Positions 1 through 6,211 of a stretch of 9,065 nucleotides of DNA are shown in pieces (the stretch's first letter is position 1; each line of letters opens with the position of its first letter). This DNA comes from Candidatus Omnitrophota bacterium. GTDB taxonomy: Bacteria; Hinthialibacterota; Hinthialibacteria; JAKQFZ01. The DNA lies in NCBI GenBank assembly GCA_029558215.1, contig JAKQFZ010000198.1, positions 1 to 9,065 on the forward strand, given 5' to 3'. A model generated the notes under the pieces. It saw only the letters and a program-made list of their open reading frames with translations, did no database searches and was not told the DNA's origin. The position numbers were made by a program, and so were the translations under genes.

Positions 1-17
1 TCTCTTCCTCTCTCTTA

Positions 18-55
18 TGTCTGCCCCCTCTGAGAAGTTCAGGTTCTGGCAGACA
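18..55. repeat. Inverted repeat downstream of the isomerase-like gene
   Basis: TGTCTGCC (18-25) and GGCAGACA (48-55) are perfectly complementary and enclose 22 bases, which contain a smaller CTGA/TCAG inverted repeat. It begins 20 bases beyond the stop codon of the minus-strand gene ending at 75, the right place for a transcript-end hairpin. No run of T follows on either strand, so it is not a textbook intrinsic terminator. It could be an RNA-stabilising 3' hairpin or a factor-assisted stop. Nothing else was recognised between 1 and 74. Confidence 0.4.
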
Positions 56-74
56 GAATGATCTCACCAAGAAA

Positions 75-944
75 CTATAACAGATTCTTCAAGTGCTGAA
101 TATCCCGAACCAGAACGTTCAAGCGCTCCTCTTCACGGAACTTGCCGAGACATTCGTCTTCAATGGTCAGATCTGCGCTGTAACCTGCCGACCGAAGGAT
201 CTTGATGACTTTGCCCAAGTCAATATCCCCTTGATCCAGCGGACAAACGTATTTCCCGTATTCCCATCCCAAGGGGCGCGTCTTTTCCCGTTCCGACTCG
301 GGATAGTTGATATTCTTGACGTGGGTGTGTTTTGTCAGCGGGGCAAAACGTTCGATGATCTCATAGACCTCGGAAAGAGGCTTGCCCGACCAGTAGAAAT
401 TTCCGGTGTCCAAGGTCAGTCCCAGCCGAGGCGAGTCTACCGCATCAAGCACGGCGCCCAGGAACTTGGGATCGTTGCCTTGTGAGCCGTGATTCTCGAT
501 GCCCAGTTGCACATCGAGATTTGCGGTCTCGGCCAAAATGGCGCTCAGCGCGCTCGAAAAAAGATCCACGCGCGCGCCAAAATCCAGTTCGTCCTGTCCT
601 TTCATCGCGGAGTCAATTCGTACGGCAGGGATTCCGAGTTTTTCCGCAGATTCGACCACGGCTACCACCCAGGCAATTTCCGCCTGTCGGTCGTCGGCAT
701 TGAAGTTGTTCGCCAGCAGAAAAGCGCACACCTGAATCCCTGCTGCCTGCAGATTGTCACGGTATTGTGCCAACTGCTCATCGGCGTTGAGGAAGAGAGA
801 CTCACCGGGTCTGTCCAGGCACTTGACTCGGAACTCTCGGTCCACCTGAGTTTCCACCGAAGACAGATCCAAGGCCTTCAGCCCATCTGCGATGTTTGGG
901 TAGCCAGCATGTTCGACAAGACTGTCACGAATTGAGATGTACAT
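75..944 (-). CDS. Sugar phosphate isomerase/epimerase-like TIM-barrel protein
   Basis: This is a 289-residue soluble protein of the xylose-isomerase-like / AP-endonuclease-2 TIM-barrel superfamily, whose members isomerise or epimerise sugars, inositols or their phosphates using a divalent metal. The usual metal-ligand strands are visible in order: GIENHG (Glu150), LTLDTGN (Asp179), HTHVKN (His206/His208) and TIEDE (Glu262/Glu264). The order and length (usual 260-300) argue for an intact enzyme. There is no signal peptide or membrane segment, so it is probably cytoplasmic. The start is fixed by AAGGAG, nine bases before the ATG. It is divergent from the cyclase operon and has no pathway partner in the window, so the substrate cannot be named. 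DNA repair endonuclease IV is unlikely because that family's longer metal-site set is absent. Confidence 0.85.
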   Translation of the reverse strand: MYISIRDSLVEHAGYPNIADGLKALDLSSVETQVDREFRVKCLDRPGESLFLNADEQLAQYRDNLQAAGIQVCAFLLANNFNADDRQAEIAWVVAVVESAEKLGIPAVRIDSAMKGQDELDFGARVDLFSSALSAILAETANLDVQLGIENHGSQGNDPKFLGAVLDAVDSPRLGLTLDTGNFYWSGKPLSEVYEIIERFAPLTKHTHVKNINYPESEREKTRPLGWEYGKYVCPLDQGDIDLGKVIKILRSAGYSADLTIEDECLGKFREEERLNVLVRDIQHLKNLL

Positions 945-952
945 GACTCTTT

Positions 953-958
953 ACTCCT
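953..958 (-). promoter_or_regulatory. Ribosome binding site of the isomerase-like gene
   Basis: Read on the minus strand, AAGGAG lies nine bases upstream of the ATG at 944. It decides the start codon. I could not pick a convincing -35/-10 pair for this gene in the 100 bases further upstream. Confidence 0.7.
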
Positions 959-1046
959 TGAAAGTTCGAGACGTTTTTCAAGTCCACATTACCTTGATTC
1001 AGATTGCACTTTGGTCTCTTTTCGTCAAGCCGAAATCTGTTGCAGA

Positions 1047-1075
1047 GTGACTTTTGCACTGGAACCGTCTATAAT
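1047..1075 (+). promoter_or_regulatory. Predicted sigma-70-type promoter before the cyclase operon
   Basis: A perfect TATAAT (1070-1075) is preceded, with 17-bp spacing, by GTGACT (1047-1052), which matches TTGACA at four of six positions. Transcription would begin near 1082 and leave a leader of about 270 bases before the ATG at 1350. This is inferred from consensus only. The long leader contains the folded segment at 1220-1280. Confidence 0.5.
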
Positions 1076-1219
1076 CCCATCAGAAATCAGAAGCGTCAGG
1101 GCTTCCCTGCAGGTCGGCCGGGTCTGGCCGTTGCTTGGTTTAATCGCACGCAACGGTTTGGCATCATCGTAGCGCCAATGTGTGCCACGCACTAGGGTGA
1201 CGCCCTGAAGTAAAGGATT

Positions 1220-1280
1220 CCGAGCAGATTAGCACCCGCGGGTGCGTGGGCTATGCCCACTCTCTTGAATGCTTGCTCGG
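1220..1280 (+). promoter_or_regulatory. Structured leader element, possible three-way-junction RNA
   Basis: Three helices nest here. An outer 7-bp stem pairs CCGAGCA (1220-1226) with TGCTCGG (1274-1280). Inside it lies the perfect 14-base palindrome GCACCCGCGGGTGC (1232-1245), which can fold as a 5-bp stem with a CGCG loop. Immediately after it is GTGGGC-TAT-GCCCAC (1246-1260), a 6-bp stem with a three-base loop. A smaller AGGG/CCCT hairpin lies just upstream (about 1194-1206). The element sits 69 bases before the cyclase ATG in its predicted leader. I do not recognise a known riboswitch; the conserved core of the c-di-GMP GEMM class is not visible. Alternatively, the palindromes could be DNA operators. 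The pairing is seen directly; an RNA role is inferred. Confidence 0.4.
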
Positions 1281-1349
1281 CGGATGACGTGCTTGCTCTG
1301 GACGGAGTGTCACAGGGAGAGTCGGCAACACAACACAGAGGTGGGATTT

Positions 1350-2258
1350 ATGACGCGAGAATTGGATCTTTACAAAGACCTTCTGAATGAGATCAGTGAC
1401 GGTATCTACTGTCTCGACAAAGATCGACGCATCACGTACTGGAACAAGGCGGCGGAACGAATCTCCGGCTACTCCTCTCAAGAAGTGCTTGGAACCTGCT
1501 GTGCCGAGGATCTTCTCATGCATGTCAACGAGAACGGAGAATCCCTATGTCGTTCTGACCTCTGTCCCGCAGCCAAGAGTATTCAGTTGGGCTGTGAGCA
1601 GACTATCAATCAGGTTTTTCTGCATCACAAGGGCGGACAGCGAATTCCAGTTCGGATTCTGACACGGCCGTTGTTCGATGAAGACGGTTCGGTCAGGGGT
1701 GCTGTAGAGATATTCAGGGAGCTGCTTTCGAACGAACAGTACGAAGAGCAAATCAGGAGACTGCGCGATCTGGCTCTGATAGACCCGCTGACCAATGTTG
1801 GCAACCGACGCTATGGAGAAGCGCAGTTGGAGTCCTGTCTGAACGAAACGAAGCGCTACCAATGGAAATTCGGAGTCTTGTTCTGTGATATTGATCACTT
1901 CAAGCAGGTCAACGACAGTTACGGCCACGACGTCGGGGATGCCGTACTTCAAATGGTTGCCAATACGCTGAGTTCAAACATCCGCTCCTTCGATCGGGTG
2001 ATTCGTTGGGGTGGAGAAGAATTCCTCGTCATTCTGGTCAATATCCAGGATTCCGATCTCCCTTTGATCGCTGAGAAGATTCGCGTTCTGGTTCAAAAAT
2101 CGTTTCTGAAGCATCAGGATATTTCCTTGAGTGTGACGGTCTCCATTGGAGCCACGCTCTGCCGTGGTGATGACACGAAGGAGTCTCTTTTGAAGCGTGC
2201 CGATAGCCTGATGTACGACAGCAAGCAAGCCAACCGAAACAGGGTGACGATCGGCTGA
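1350..2258 (+). CDS. PAS-GGDEF diguanylate cyclase
   Basis: This 302-residue cytoplasmic protein is predicted to make cyclic di-GMP from two GTP. A PAS sensor domain covers about residues 5-125 and the GGDEF domain about 135-300. The active-site motif is GGEEF (221-225), the metal-binding Asp180 lies in FCDIDHFK, and an inhibitory-site RxxD (RSFD, 212-215) sits exactly five residues before GGEEF. So it should be both active and subject to product inhibition. Within the PAS domain Cys50/Cys51, His58, Cys67 and Cys72 form an H-x8-C-x4-C-P pattern that I recall from related PAS-GGDEF proteins, perhaps a metal or redox site. The frame is open upstream to 1269, but the ATG at 1350 with GAGGTGGG before it fits best and starts directly ahead of the PAS helix. 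No membrane segment is seen. The gene starts a three-gene set with the kinase and sigma-54 activator. Confidence 0.92.
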   Translation: MTRELDLYKDLLNEISDGIYCLDKDRRITYWNKAAERISGYSSQEVLGTCCAEDLLMHVNENGESLCRSDLCPAAKSIQLGCEQTINQVFLHHKGGQRIPVRILTRPLFDEDGSVRGAVEIFRELLSNEQYEEQIRRLRDLALIDPLTNVGNRRYGEAQLESCLNETKRYQWKFGVLFCDIDHFKQVNDSYGHDVGDAVLQMVANTLSSNIRSFDRVIRWGGEEFLVILVNIQDSDLPLIAEKIRVLVQKSFLKHQDISLSVTVSIGATLCRGDDTKESLLKRADSLMYDSKQANRNRVTIG

Positions 2259-2290
2259 AACGGCACCACCGCCGTGAAAGGGATGACCTT

Positions 2291-3535
2291 GTGAACGAGA
2301 TGAGACTCAGTCAGAAGCAGCTGTATGAGATACTCAATCATGTGGCCGATCTGGCGTTGGTCATCGATCAGAACGGGCGATATCTTGAGATATTCACCAG
2401 TCGGGAGGATCTGCTTTACCGTCCCGCATCAGAACTCATTGGAAAGGAGTTTGACGAAGTCCTTCCCGAAGACAAGGCAACACAGTTCAAGGCGGTGGTT
2501 CGAGAGGCGATCGAGCAGAACAGACCGATCTCTCTGGATTACGAGCTTCAGACGCTCGGCGCGATGCACTGGTTTTGTGGAACAGTCTGTCCACTGCCCT
2601 CATGGCAGGACGGTCGGCCTGCCGTTGTTCTGTTCGCCCTCGACATTACCGAACGCAAGAACAGAGAAGCGCGTTACACGCTTGAGAATGAGCGCATGAA
2701 GCAGGCACAACGTGAAGCCGAAAAGGCGCTTCGTGAGCAGGAGATCCTGGCCATGAGGTCGGATCGGCTGCGTTCCATGGGTGAGATGGCTGCCTGTATG
2801 GCGCATGAACTGAACCAACCGCTGTCCGGCATCCGTGGATTTGCGGAGAATGTTCTCATCAGTGTTCAGAACGGCTGGGAAGTGACCCATGAGGAACTCA
2901 TTCACAAGATGAATCGCATCATCCAACAGACAGAACGAATGAGCAATCTCATCAACCACGTCCACGATTTTTCCAGTGATGCTGAACGACCTGTCAGCAT
3001 GATTGTCAAAGCATCAGAAGTTGTGAAGATGGCATTGACCATGGTCTCCGCGCGATTCCGAGCCCACAGCATTGATCTGAAAGCCTTCTATCAGGACGAG
3101 GAATCGGTGATTCGGGCAAACCCTTATTCCCTTGAAGAAGTGCTTCTGAATATCCTCAGCAACGCTTACGATGCCCTGCAAGAGAAAGCCAAGACGGATT
3201 ACGGTTCTTCGAAAATCGTCGAGGTTGTTGTCAAACGCCAGTTGTCTGACAATGATGAAGACGCGGACAATGTAGTCATTGAGGTGAGGGACACGGGCGT
3301 TGGAATGGCACCCGAACAACTGCAACGGGCCTTTGAACCTTTCTTTACGACCAAGGGGCCGGATCGGGGTGCTGGCTTGGGTCTGGCGGTGGCCAAGCGA
3401 ACGATGGATAGCCTTTCAGGGCGTCTTGAACTGCTCTCGAAGATTGGTGAAGGAACGACCGCGCGGTTGACTTTTCCGAGATTTAGTTCAACAACGCAGC
3501 ACAATCACGATGCAGACAGTGCAGAGGAATCATGA
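2291..3535 (+). CDS. Cytoplasmic PAS sensor histidine kinase, DctB/NtrB-like
   Basis: This 414-residue kinase should autophosphorylate and pass phosphate to the response regulator encoded next to it. A PAS domain spans about 11-120, followed by a charged coiled-coil linker (about 122-165). The phospho-acceptor His172 lies in AHELNQPLSG, the form typical of the DctB-like HPK4 group. The ATP-binding domain has an N box (NILSNAYDAL, Asn287/Asn291), a G1 box (DTGVGM, 334-339), an F box (FEPFFTTK, 348-355) and a G2 box (GAGLGLA, 360-366), so it looks catalytically complete. There is no transmembrane segment, and the signal is presumably sensed inside the cell by the PAS domain. The GTG start at 2291 is preceded by AAGGGA at 8 bases; an in-frame ATG at 2300 is the alternative. 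It lies 32 bases after the cyclase gene, which suggests cotranscription. Confidence 0.92.
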   Translation: MNEMRLSQKQLYEILNHVADLALVIDQNGRYLEIFTSREDLLYRPASELIGKEFDEVLPEDKATQFKAVVREAIEQNRPISLDYELQTLGAMHWFCGTVCPLPSWQDGRPAVVLFALDITERKNREARYTLENERMKQAQREAEKALREQEILAMRSDRLRSMGEMAACMAHELNQPLSGIRGFAENVLISVQNGWEVTHEELIHKMNRIIQQTERMSNLINHVHDFSSDAERPVSMIVKASEVVKMALTMVSARFRAHSIDLKAFYQDEESVIRANPYSLEEVLLNILSNAYDALQEKAKTDYGSSKIVEVVVKRQLSDNDEDADNVVIEVRDTGVGMAPEQLQRAFEPFFTTKGPDRGAGLGLAVAKRTMDSLSGRLELLSKIGEGTTARLTFPRFSSTTQHNHDADSAEES

Positions 3536-3556
3536 ACGATAAAGGATAGAGCAAGG

Positions 3557-3584
3557 CCGGATTCAACAACGGCGCGGAATCCGG
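3557..3584 (+). repeat. 8-bp inverted repeat between kinase and activator genes
   Basis: CCGGATTC (3557-3564) and GAATCCGG (3577-3584) are perfect complements separated by 12 bases. They sit in the 92-base gap between the kinase stop and the activator start, well before the GAGGGGG ribosome binding site (3613-3619). There is no T-run after it, so it is not a classic terminator. It may be an mRNA hairpin that adjusts relative expression of the two genes, or a protein-binding operator. The pairing is seen; the role is unknown. Confidence 0.5.
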
Positions 3585-3627
3585 ACAGACCGAGCAAGGA
3601 GACAGGCAGGATGAGGGGGCATTTCGC

Positions 3628-5031
3628 GTGCCAGTAAGACATCGGAACATTCTCATCGTAGACGACGAAGAGGTCGTTCTGGAATCACTTCGAGATTTTC
3701 TCGTAAAACTGGGGCACCGTGTTCAGGTGACCCAGTCGGGGCATGCTGCCCTGTCCATGGCTGATGAAACGCATTTCGACTATGCGCTCTTGGATATTCG
3801 GATGCCGGAGATAGACGGTCTGACGCTGCTGGAGGCATTGCACAAGAAGGATCCCGAAATGCGCGTGATCATGATTACCGCACACGGAACCATGGAGACG
3901 GTCATTCAGGCGCTGCGTTTGGGAGCTTCGGACTTTCTGACCAAGCCGGTCAACTTGCATGAGCTGACCGCCACTCTGTTGAAATCCGAAAGACTCGGCG
4001 GAGTTGAAGCGGAGCGCAAGCAGCTTCGGGGAGTCATCCGCTCCGGCCACCAGGATTGGGCACGACAGTCCATAATCGCCGGTGAAAGTGAGGCTACGGA
4101 ACAACTGAGGGAGCAGATCAAACTGGCAGCCAGTTCTGGGTGCCAGAGCATCGTCATTACGGGTGAGACAGGAACCGGGAAAGAAGTCGCAGCGCGTTCT
4201 TTTCACCTGCAGGCTCATGATCCGGGTGATCCCTTCATCGCGGTCAACTGTCCTGGGCTTCCTGAAACCCTGATCGAGAGCGAGTTGTTTGGTCATGTCA
4301 AGGGTGCGTTCACTGGGGCAGAAACCGACCGGTTGGGTGCTTTTGAACTGGCCAATGGAGGAACCCTTTTTCTGGACGAGGTCTCCGACCTCAGTCCGGC
4401 CGCACAGGCCAAGTTGCTTCGTGCTATCGAAACCCGAACGGTTCGGCGCGTGGGTGACACCAAGGAAAGACGCGTACAGGCGACCATTGTGGCAGCGAGC
4501 AATCGCGACCTTGAAGAACTCGTCGCTGAAGGCAAGTTTCGAGCCGATTTGCTCTTCCGACTCAATGTCTTCAACATCCAGATCGATCCCTTGCGTGAGC
4601 GTCGTAAGGACATTCTTCCTCTTGCTCGACACTTCCTGCAGGTCATCTCCCCCGAAACAAAGCATACGTGCCATTTCAGCCCATCCGCGGAGCAACTCCT
4701 GTTGCAGTATGACTACCCTGGCAACATTCGCGAGCTGCGTAACATTGTCGAACGAGCGATGATCCTCTCCGGCCGTGGCGAAATCCTGCCCGAACATCTC
4801 GCGCTGCAGGCACAGGGCATGAAGAGCCGCGAACTGAGTTTTGAACCTCATGTTTCGATGGGTCAAGTGTCAGGTGACCCTCGTGCAGACCAGGTCGAAG
4901 CCAACAAGACTCTGGAAATGCTCAGAAGTGCCCGATGGAACCGGCGCTTGGCCGCCGAACGACTGGGCATCTCCTATGAAGCGCTCCGATGGCGCATCCG
5001 CAAGCACCACCTGAGTGAGGATTTGGACTGA
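3628..5031 (+). CDS. NtrC-family sigma-54-dependent response regulator
   Basis: This 467-residue activator has the full NtrC/DctD layout. The receiver domain (about 5-120) has Asp12/Asp13, phospho-acceptor Asp56 (LLDIRMP), Thr84 and Lys106. The AAA+ domain (about 150-385) has Walker A GETGTGKE (179-186), the sigma-54 contact loop GAFTGA (226-231), Walker B GGTLFLDE (244-251) and arginine fingers in FRADLLFRLNVF. The C-terminal Fis-type helix-turn-helix covers about 429-462. All key residues are intact, so it should hydrolyse ATP to open sigma-54 promoters after phosphorylation, most likely by the kinase encoded just upstream. The GTG start is favoured by GAGGGGG at 8 bases; the out-of-frame ATG at 3611 is not usable. 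A candidate sigma-54 promoter and a palindromic site lie directly downstream, making the next gene its most obvious target. Confidence 0.94.
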   Translation: MPVRHRNILIVDDEEVVLESLRDFLVKLGHRVQVTQSGHAALSMADETHFDYALLDIRMPEIDGLTLLEALHKKDPEMRVIMITAHGTMETVIQALRLGASDFLTKPVNLHELTATLLKSERLGGVEAERKQLRGVIRSGHQDWARQSIIAGESEATEQLREQIKLAASSGCQSIVITGETGTGKEVAARSFHLQAHDPGDPFIAVNCPGLPETLIESELFGHVKGAFTGAETDRLGAFELANGGTLFLDEVSDLSPAAQAKLLRAIETRTVRRVGDTKERRVQATIVAASNRDLEELVAEGKFRADLLFRLNVFNIQIDPLRERRKDILPLARHFLQVISPETKHTCHFSPSAEQLLLQYDYPGNIRELRNIVERAMILSGRGEILPEHLALQAQGMKSRELSFEPHVSMGQVSGDPRADQVEANKTLEMLRSARWNRRLAAERLGISYEALRWRIRKHHLSEDLD

Positions 5032-5036
5032 CTTCA

Positions 5037-5064
5037 ACCCCAAACCTTGGGGTCTCAACCCCAA
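5037..5064. promoter_or_regulatory. Palindromic site, candidate activator-binding (enhancer) element
   Basis: Three copies of one 7-bp arm alternate in orientation: ACCCCAA (5037-5043), TTGGGGT (5047-5053), ACCCCAA (5058-5064). The last two form an 18-bp palindrome, TTGGGGT-N4-ACCCCAA, and TCAACCCCAA is directly repeated with 21-bp (two helical turn) spacing. The palindrome centre is about 133 bp upstream of the predicted sigma-54 start, a usual distance for an NtrC-type enhancer. The first two arms also form a hairpin just after the activator stop, but no T-run follows, so a terminator role is weaker. Confidence 0.45.
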
Positions 5065-5107
5065 CCGTTGTTACTCTCGACAATGCCCCTATCAGTCTAT
5101 CCAAAAG

Positions 5108-5144
5108 ATATTATCTATCTAATATATTGTAATACAATAACTTA
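5108..5144. promoter_or_regulatory. AT-rich segment with two palindromes and an IHF-like match
   Basis: This very AT-rich stretch holds ATATTA-N6-TAATAT (5108-5125) and the perfect 7-1-7 palindrome TATTGTA-A-TACAATA (5125-5139). ATACAATAACTTA (5132-5144) matches the IHF consensus WATCAANNNNTTR except at two positions. It lies between the palindromic site and the sigma-54 promoter, where IHF often bends DNA. The 7-1-7 palindrome may instead be an operator for a dimeric repressor. All roles are inferred. Confidence 0.35.
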
Positions 5145-5162
5145 AATGAAAAGCTACGCGAG

Positions 5163-5178
5163 TGGCATGAGAACTGCT
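5163..5178 (+). promoter_or_regulatory. Predicted sigma-54 (-24/-12) promoter
   Basis: TGGCATG (5163-5169), four bases, then CTGCT (5174-5178) match the TGGCACG-N4-TTGCW consensus at 10 of 12 positions, with the essential GG-N10-GC spacing exact. Transcription would start near 5189. The leader then contains the GAGG at 5204-5207 and the ATG at 5214. A sigma-54 activator gene lies immediately upstream. Confidence 0.6.
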
Positions 5179-5213
5179 GTTTATTTCCTCACGAAAACAT
5201 GATGAGGCGCCGA

Positions 5214-5726
5214 ATGAGGATTATCGTAGTTGAGCCGGAAAAAGAGTCAAGGCCTGGAATATCGGACTTTTTGTCTGGACAAGGATATTTGGCACAGCCG
5301 GTAAGGCACTTTGAGGACGCTCTCAGGAGGATTGAGCAGTCCAGAGGAGAAGTGGATGTTGTGTTCTCGGGTTGCAGTCTGGAATTGGAGACAAGCAGCA
5401 AGATGTTCAAAGTGATGAACGCATTCTTTCCATCAGTGACGTTGCTGCTCAAGGTTCAGGACCTGTGTTCTGTGCAAGCCTGTCAGGCTCTGGACTCGGG
5501 AGTTCGAGCCTTTATCCAAGAGCCCGTGTCTCACGGCGAGTTGCTCTCACTTCTGAAACAGATTGAGGACCATCGTCGCCGCAGGAGAATCCTGAGAGTG
5601 CCACGGTTCTCGGAATGGGAACCGGCAGCGCCTCTGACACCTGAGCAGAAGGCGGAAATGCTACAGACTGCGACGGACAGGAAAGAGGAAAGTGCGAGGC
5701 AGGAAGGACTTTCTGCCCAAGGATAG
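5214..5726 (+). CDS. Orphan pseudo-receiver protein without phosphorylation site
   Basis: This 170-residue protein aligns with response-regulator receiver domains over about residues 2-120, for example IIVVEPE at the first strand and FIQEPVSHGEL at the last loop. The catalytic residues are all replaced: the acidic pair by Glu7-Pro8, the phospho-acceptor Asp by Ser52 (VVFSGCS), the Thr/Ser by Val81 and the Lys by Glu103. It therefore cannot use normal aspartyl phosphorylation and is probably a protein-protein interaction module. A basic stretch (HRRRRR, 120-125) and a charged, probably disordered tail follow; there is no DNA-binding or enzyme domain. In-frame ATGs lie at 5199, 5202 and 5214. 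I chose 5214 because GAGG lies six bases before it and the earlier ones have no ribosome binding site. Expression is predicted from the sigma-54 promoter just upstream. It is clearly a real gene by fold and control region; its partner is unknown. Confidence 0.75.
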   Translation: MRIIVVEPEKESRPGISDFLSGQGYLAQPVRHFEDALRRIEQSRGEVDVVFSGCSLELETSSKMFKVMNAFFPSVTLLLKVQDLCSVQACQALDSGVRAFIQEPVSHGELLSLLKQIEDHRRRRRILRVPRFSEWEPAAPLTPEQKAEMLQTATDRKEESARQEGLSAQG

Positions 5727-6107
5727 AGACCTATTCAGACTCAGTGGGTGTGTCTGGGAATGTTGCGGAACGCGCACTAACGCCCCTGAGGAAGGGAAGG
5801 AAGGAGACGGCGGATGGGTAGATCGGCGATAAGACTCTCCAAAGAAAGATTTCACTCGCTCAAAGGGAGTCAAGACGTTCGACCAGCCAGATTTGTTAGT
5901 TATCGTTGCTCTGCTCAGACCGCCGCTCTCCCCCGAGCAGGCCAGCGCCTGCAGTCGTGAGGGAAACAGACTTCTTCTGAGTCTGGTTTCCCAAGAGAGG
6001 TAATGAATGCAGAATATGCACAAATAGCCCTATCGTCCCGTCGGGACTATAGATAGTTCGACCTCCCAAACACTGCTCTTGCCGTTTTGGATGAGGGGTT
6101 ATACCCG
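5727..6107. other. Gene-free stretch with serial stem-loops, possible non-coding RNA
   Basis: No convincing gene lies here; open frames on either strand have no recognisable domain or good start. Instead there are successive inverted repeats: GACTC/GAGTC with extra CC/GG pairs (5833-5871), GCAGGC-CAGC-GCCTGC (5937-5952), a 12-bp stem with one bulge whose arms are 5961-5972 and 5980-5992, and CTAT/ATAG enclosing GTCCC-GTC-GGGAC (6030-6052). The plus-strand intrinsic terminator at 6108-6170 ends the series. This could be a long structured 3' untranslated region of the pseudo-receiver mRNA or a separate small RNA. I found no clear promoter within it. Confidence 0.35.
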
Positions 6108-6170
6108 ACCTGACGTGGTGAGGGGTTCCCTGCCCAAACCAAACCACCTCACCCGTCAGGTTTCCTTTTT
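6108..6170 (+). terminator. Intrinsic terminator, plus strand
   Basis: A long stem pairs ACCTGACG (6108-6115) with CGTCAGGT (6154-6161) and GGTGAGG (6117-6123) with CCTCACC (6147-6153). A further GGTT/AACC segment (6124-6127 with 6142-6145) lies above a single bulge on each side. It is followed by TTTCCTTTTT (6161-6170). Read on the plus strand it has both hairpin and T-run. On the minus strand no T-run follows, although the hairpin would also form at the end of the HD-GYP transcript. Confidence 0.7.
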
Positions 6171-6211
6171 GTTCTTCAGTGACCATGTGCCCAACCAGAA
6201 TCGAGCGCCAA

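Noticed and set aside
1159..1174. Second sigma-54-like element, TGGCATC-N4-TAGCG, upstream of the cyclase
   Set aside because: GG-N10-GC spacing is correct but only about 8 of 12 consensus positions match. Another GG-N10-GC hit (GG 1121-1122, GC 1133-1134) overlaps the same region with a poor -24. Hits of this quality are expected by chance in a 400-base gap.
1004..1195. 63-residue plus-strand open frame in the divergent gap
   Set aside because: There is no ribosome binding site or recognisable composition, and it crosses the predicted promoter.
945..1349. Known c-di-GMP riboswitch (GEMM type) in the cyclase leader
   Set aside because: The conserved core elements of that class are not visible. 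The folded element here has a different layout.
3685..4866. 393-residue minus-strand open frame inside the activator gene
   Set aside because: It is antisense to a fully conserved NtrC-family gene, and its translation has no domain features. It is an overlap artefact.
5037..5053. Intrinsic terminator directly after the activator gene
   Set aside because: The 7-bp hairpin is real but is followed by TCTCAACCCC rather than a T-run. An activator-site reading explains the third arm better.
5199..5213. Earlier ATG starts (5199, 5202) for the pseudo-receiver
   Set aside because: No ribosome binding site precedes them and the predicted transcript would start only about 10 bases upstream. ATG 5214 has GAGG at six bases.
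5776..5908. Integron attC-like site suggested by CTAACGCCCC and GTTAGTT
   Set aside because: Neither end matches the RYYYAAC and GTTRRRY core sites, and no integrase or cassette structure is present.
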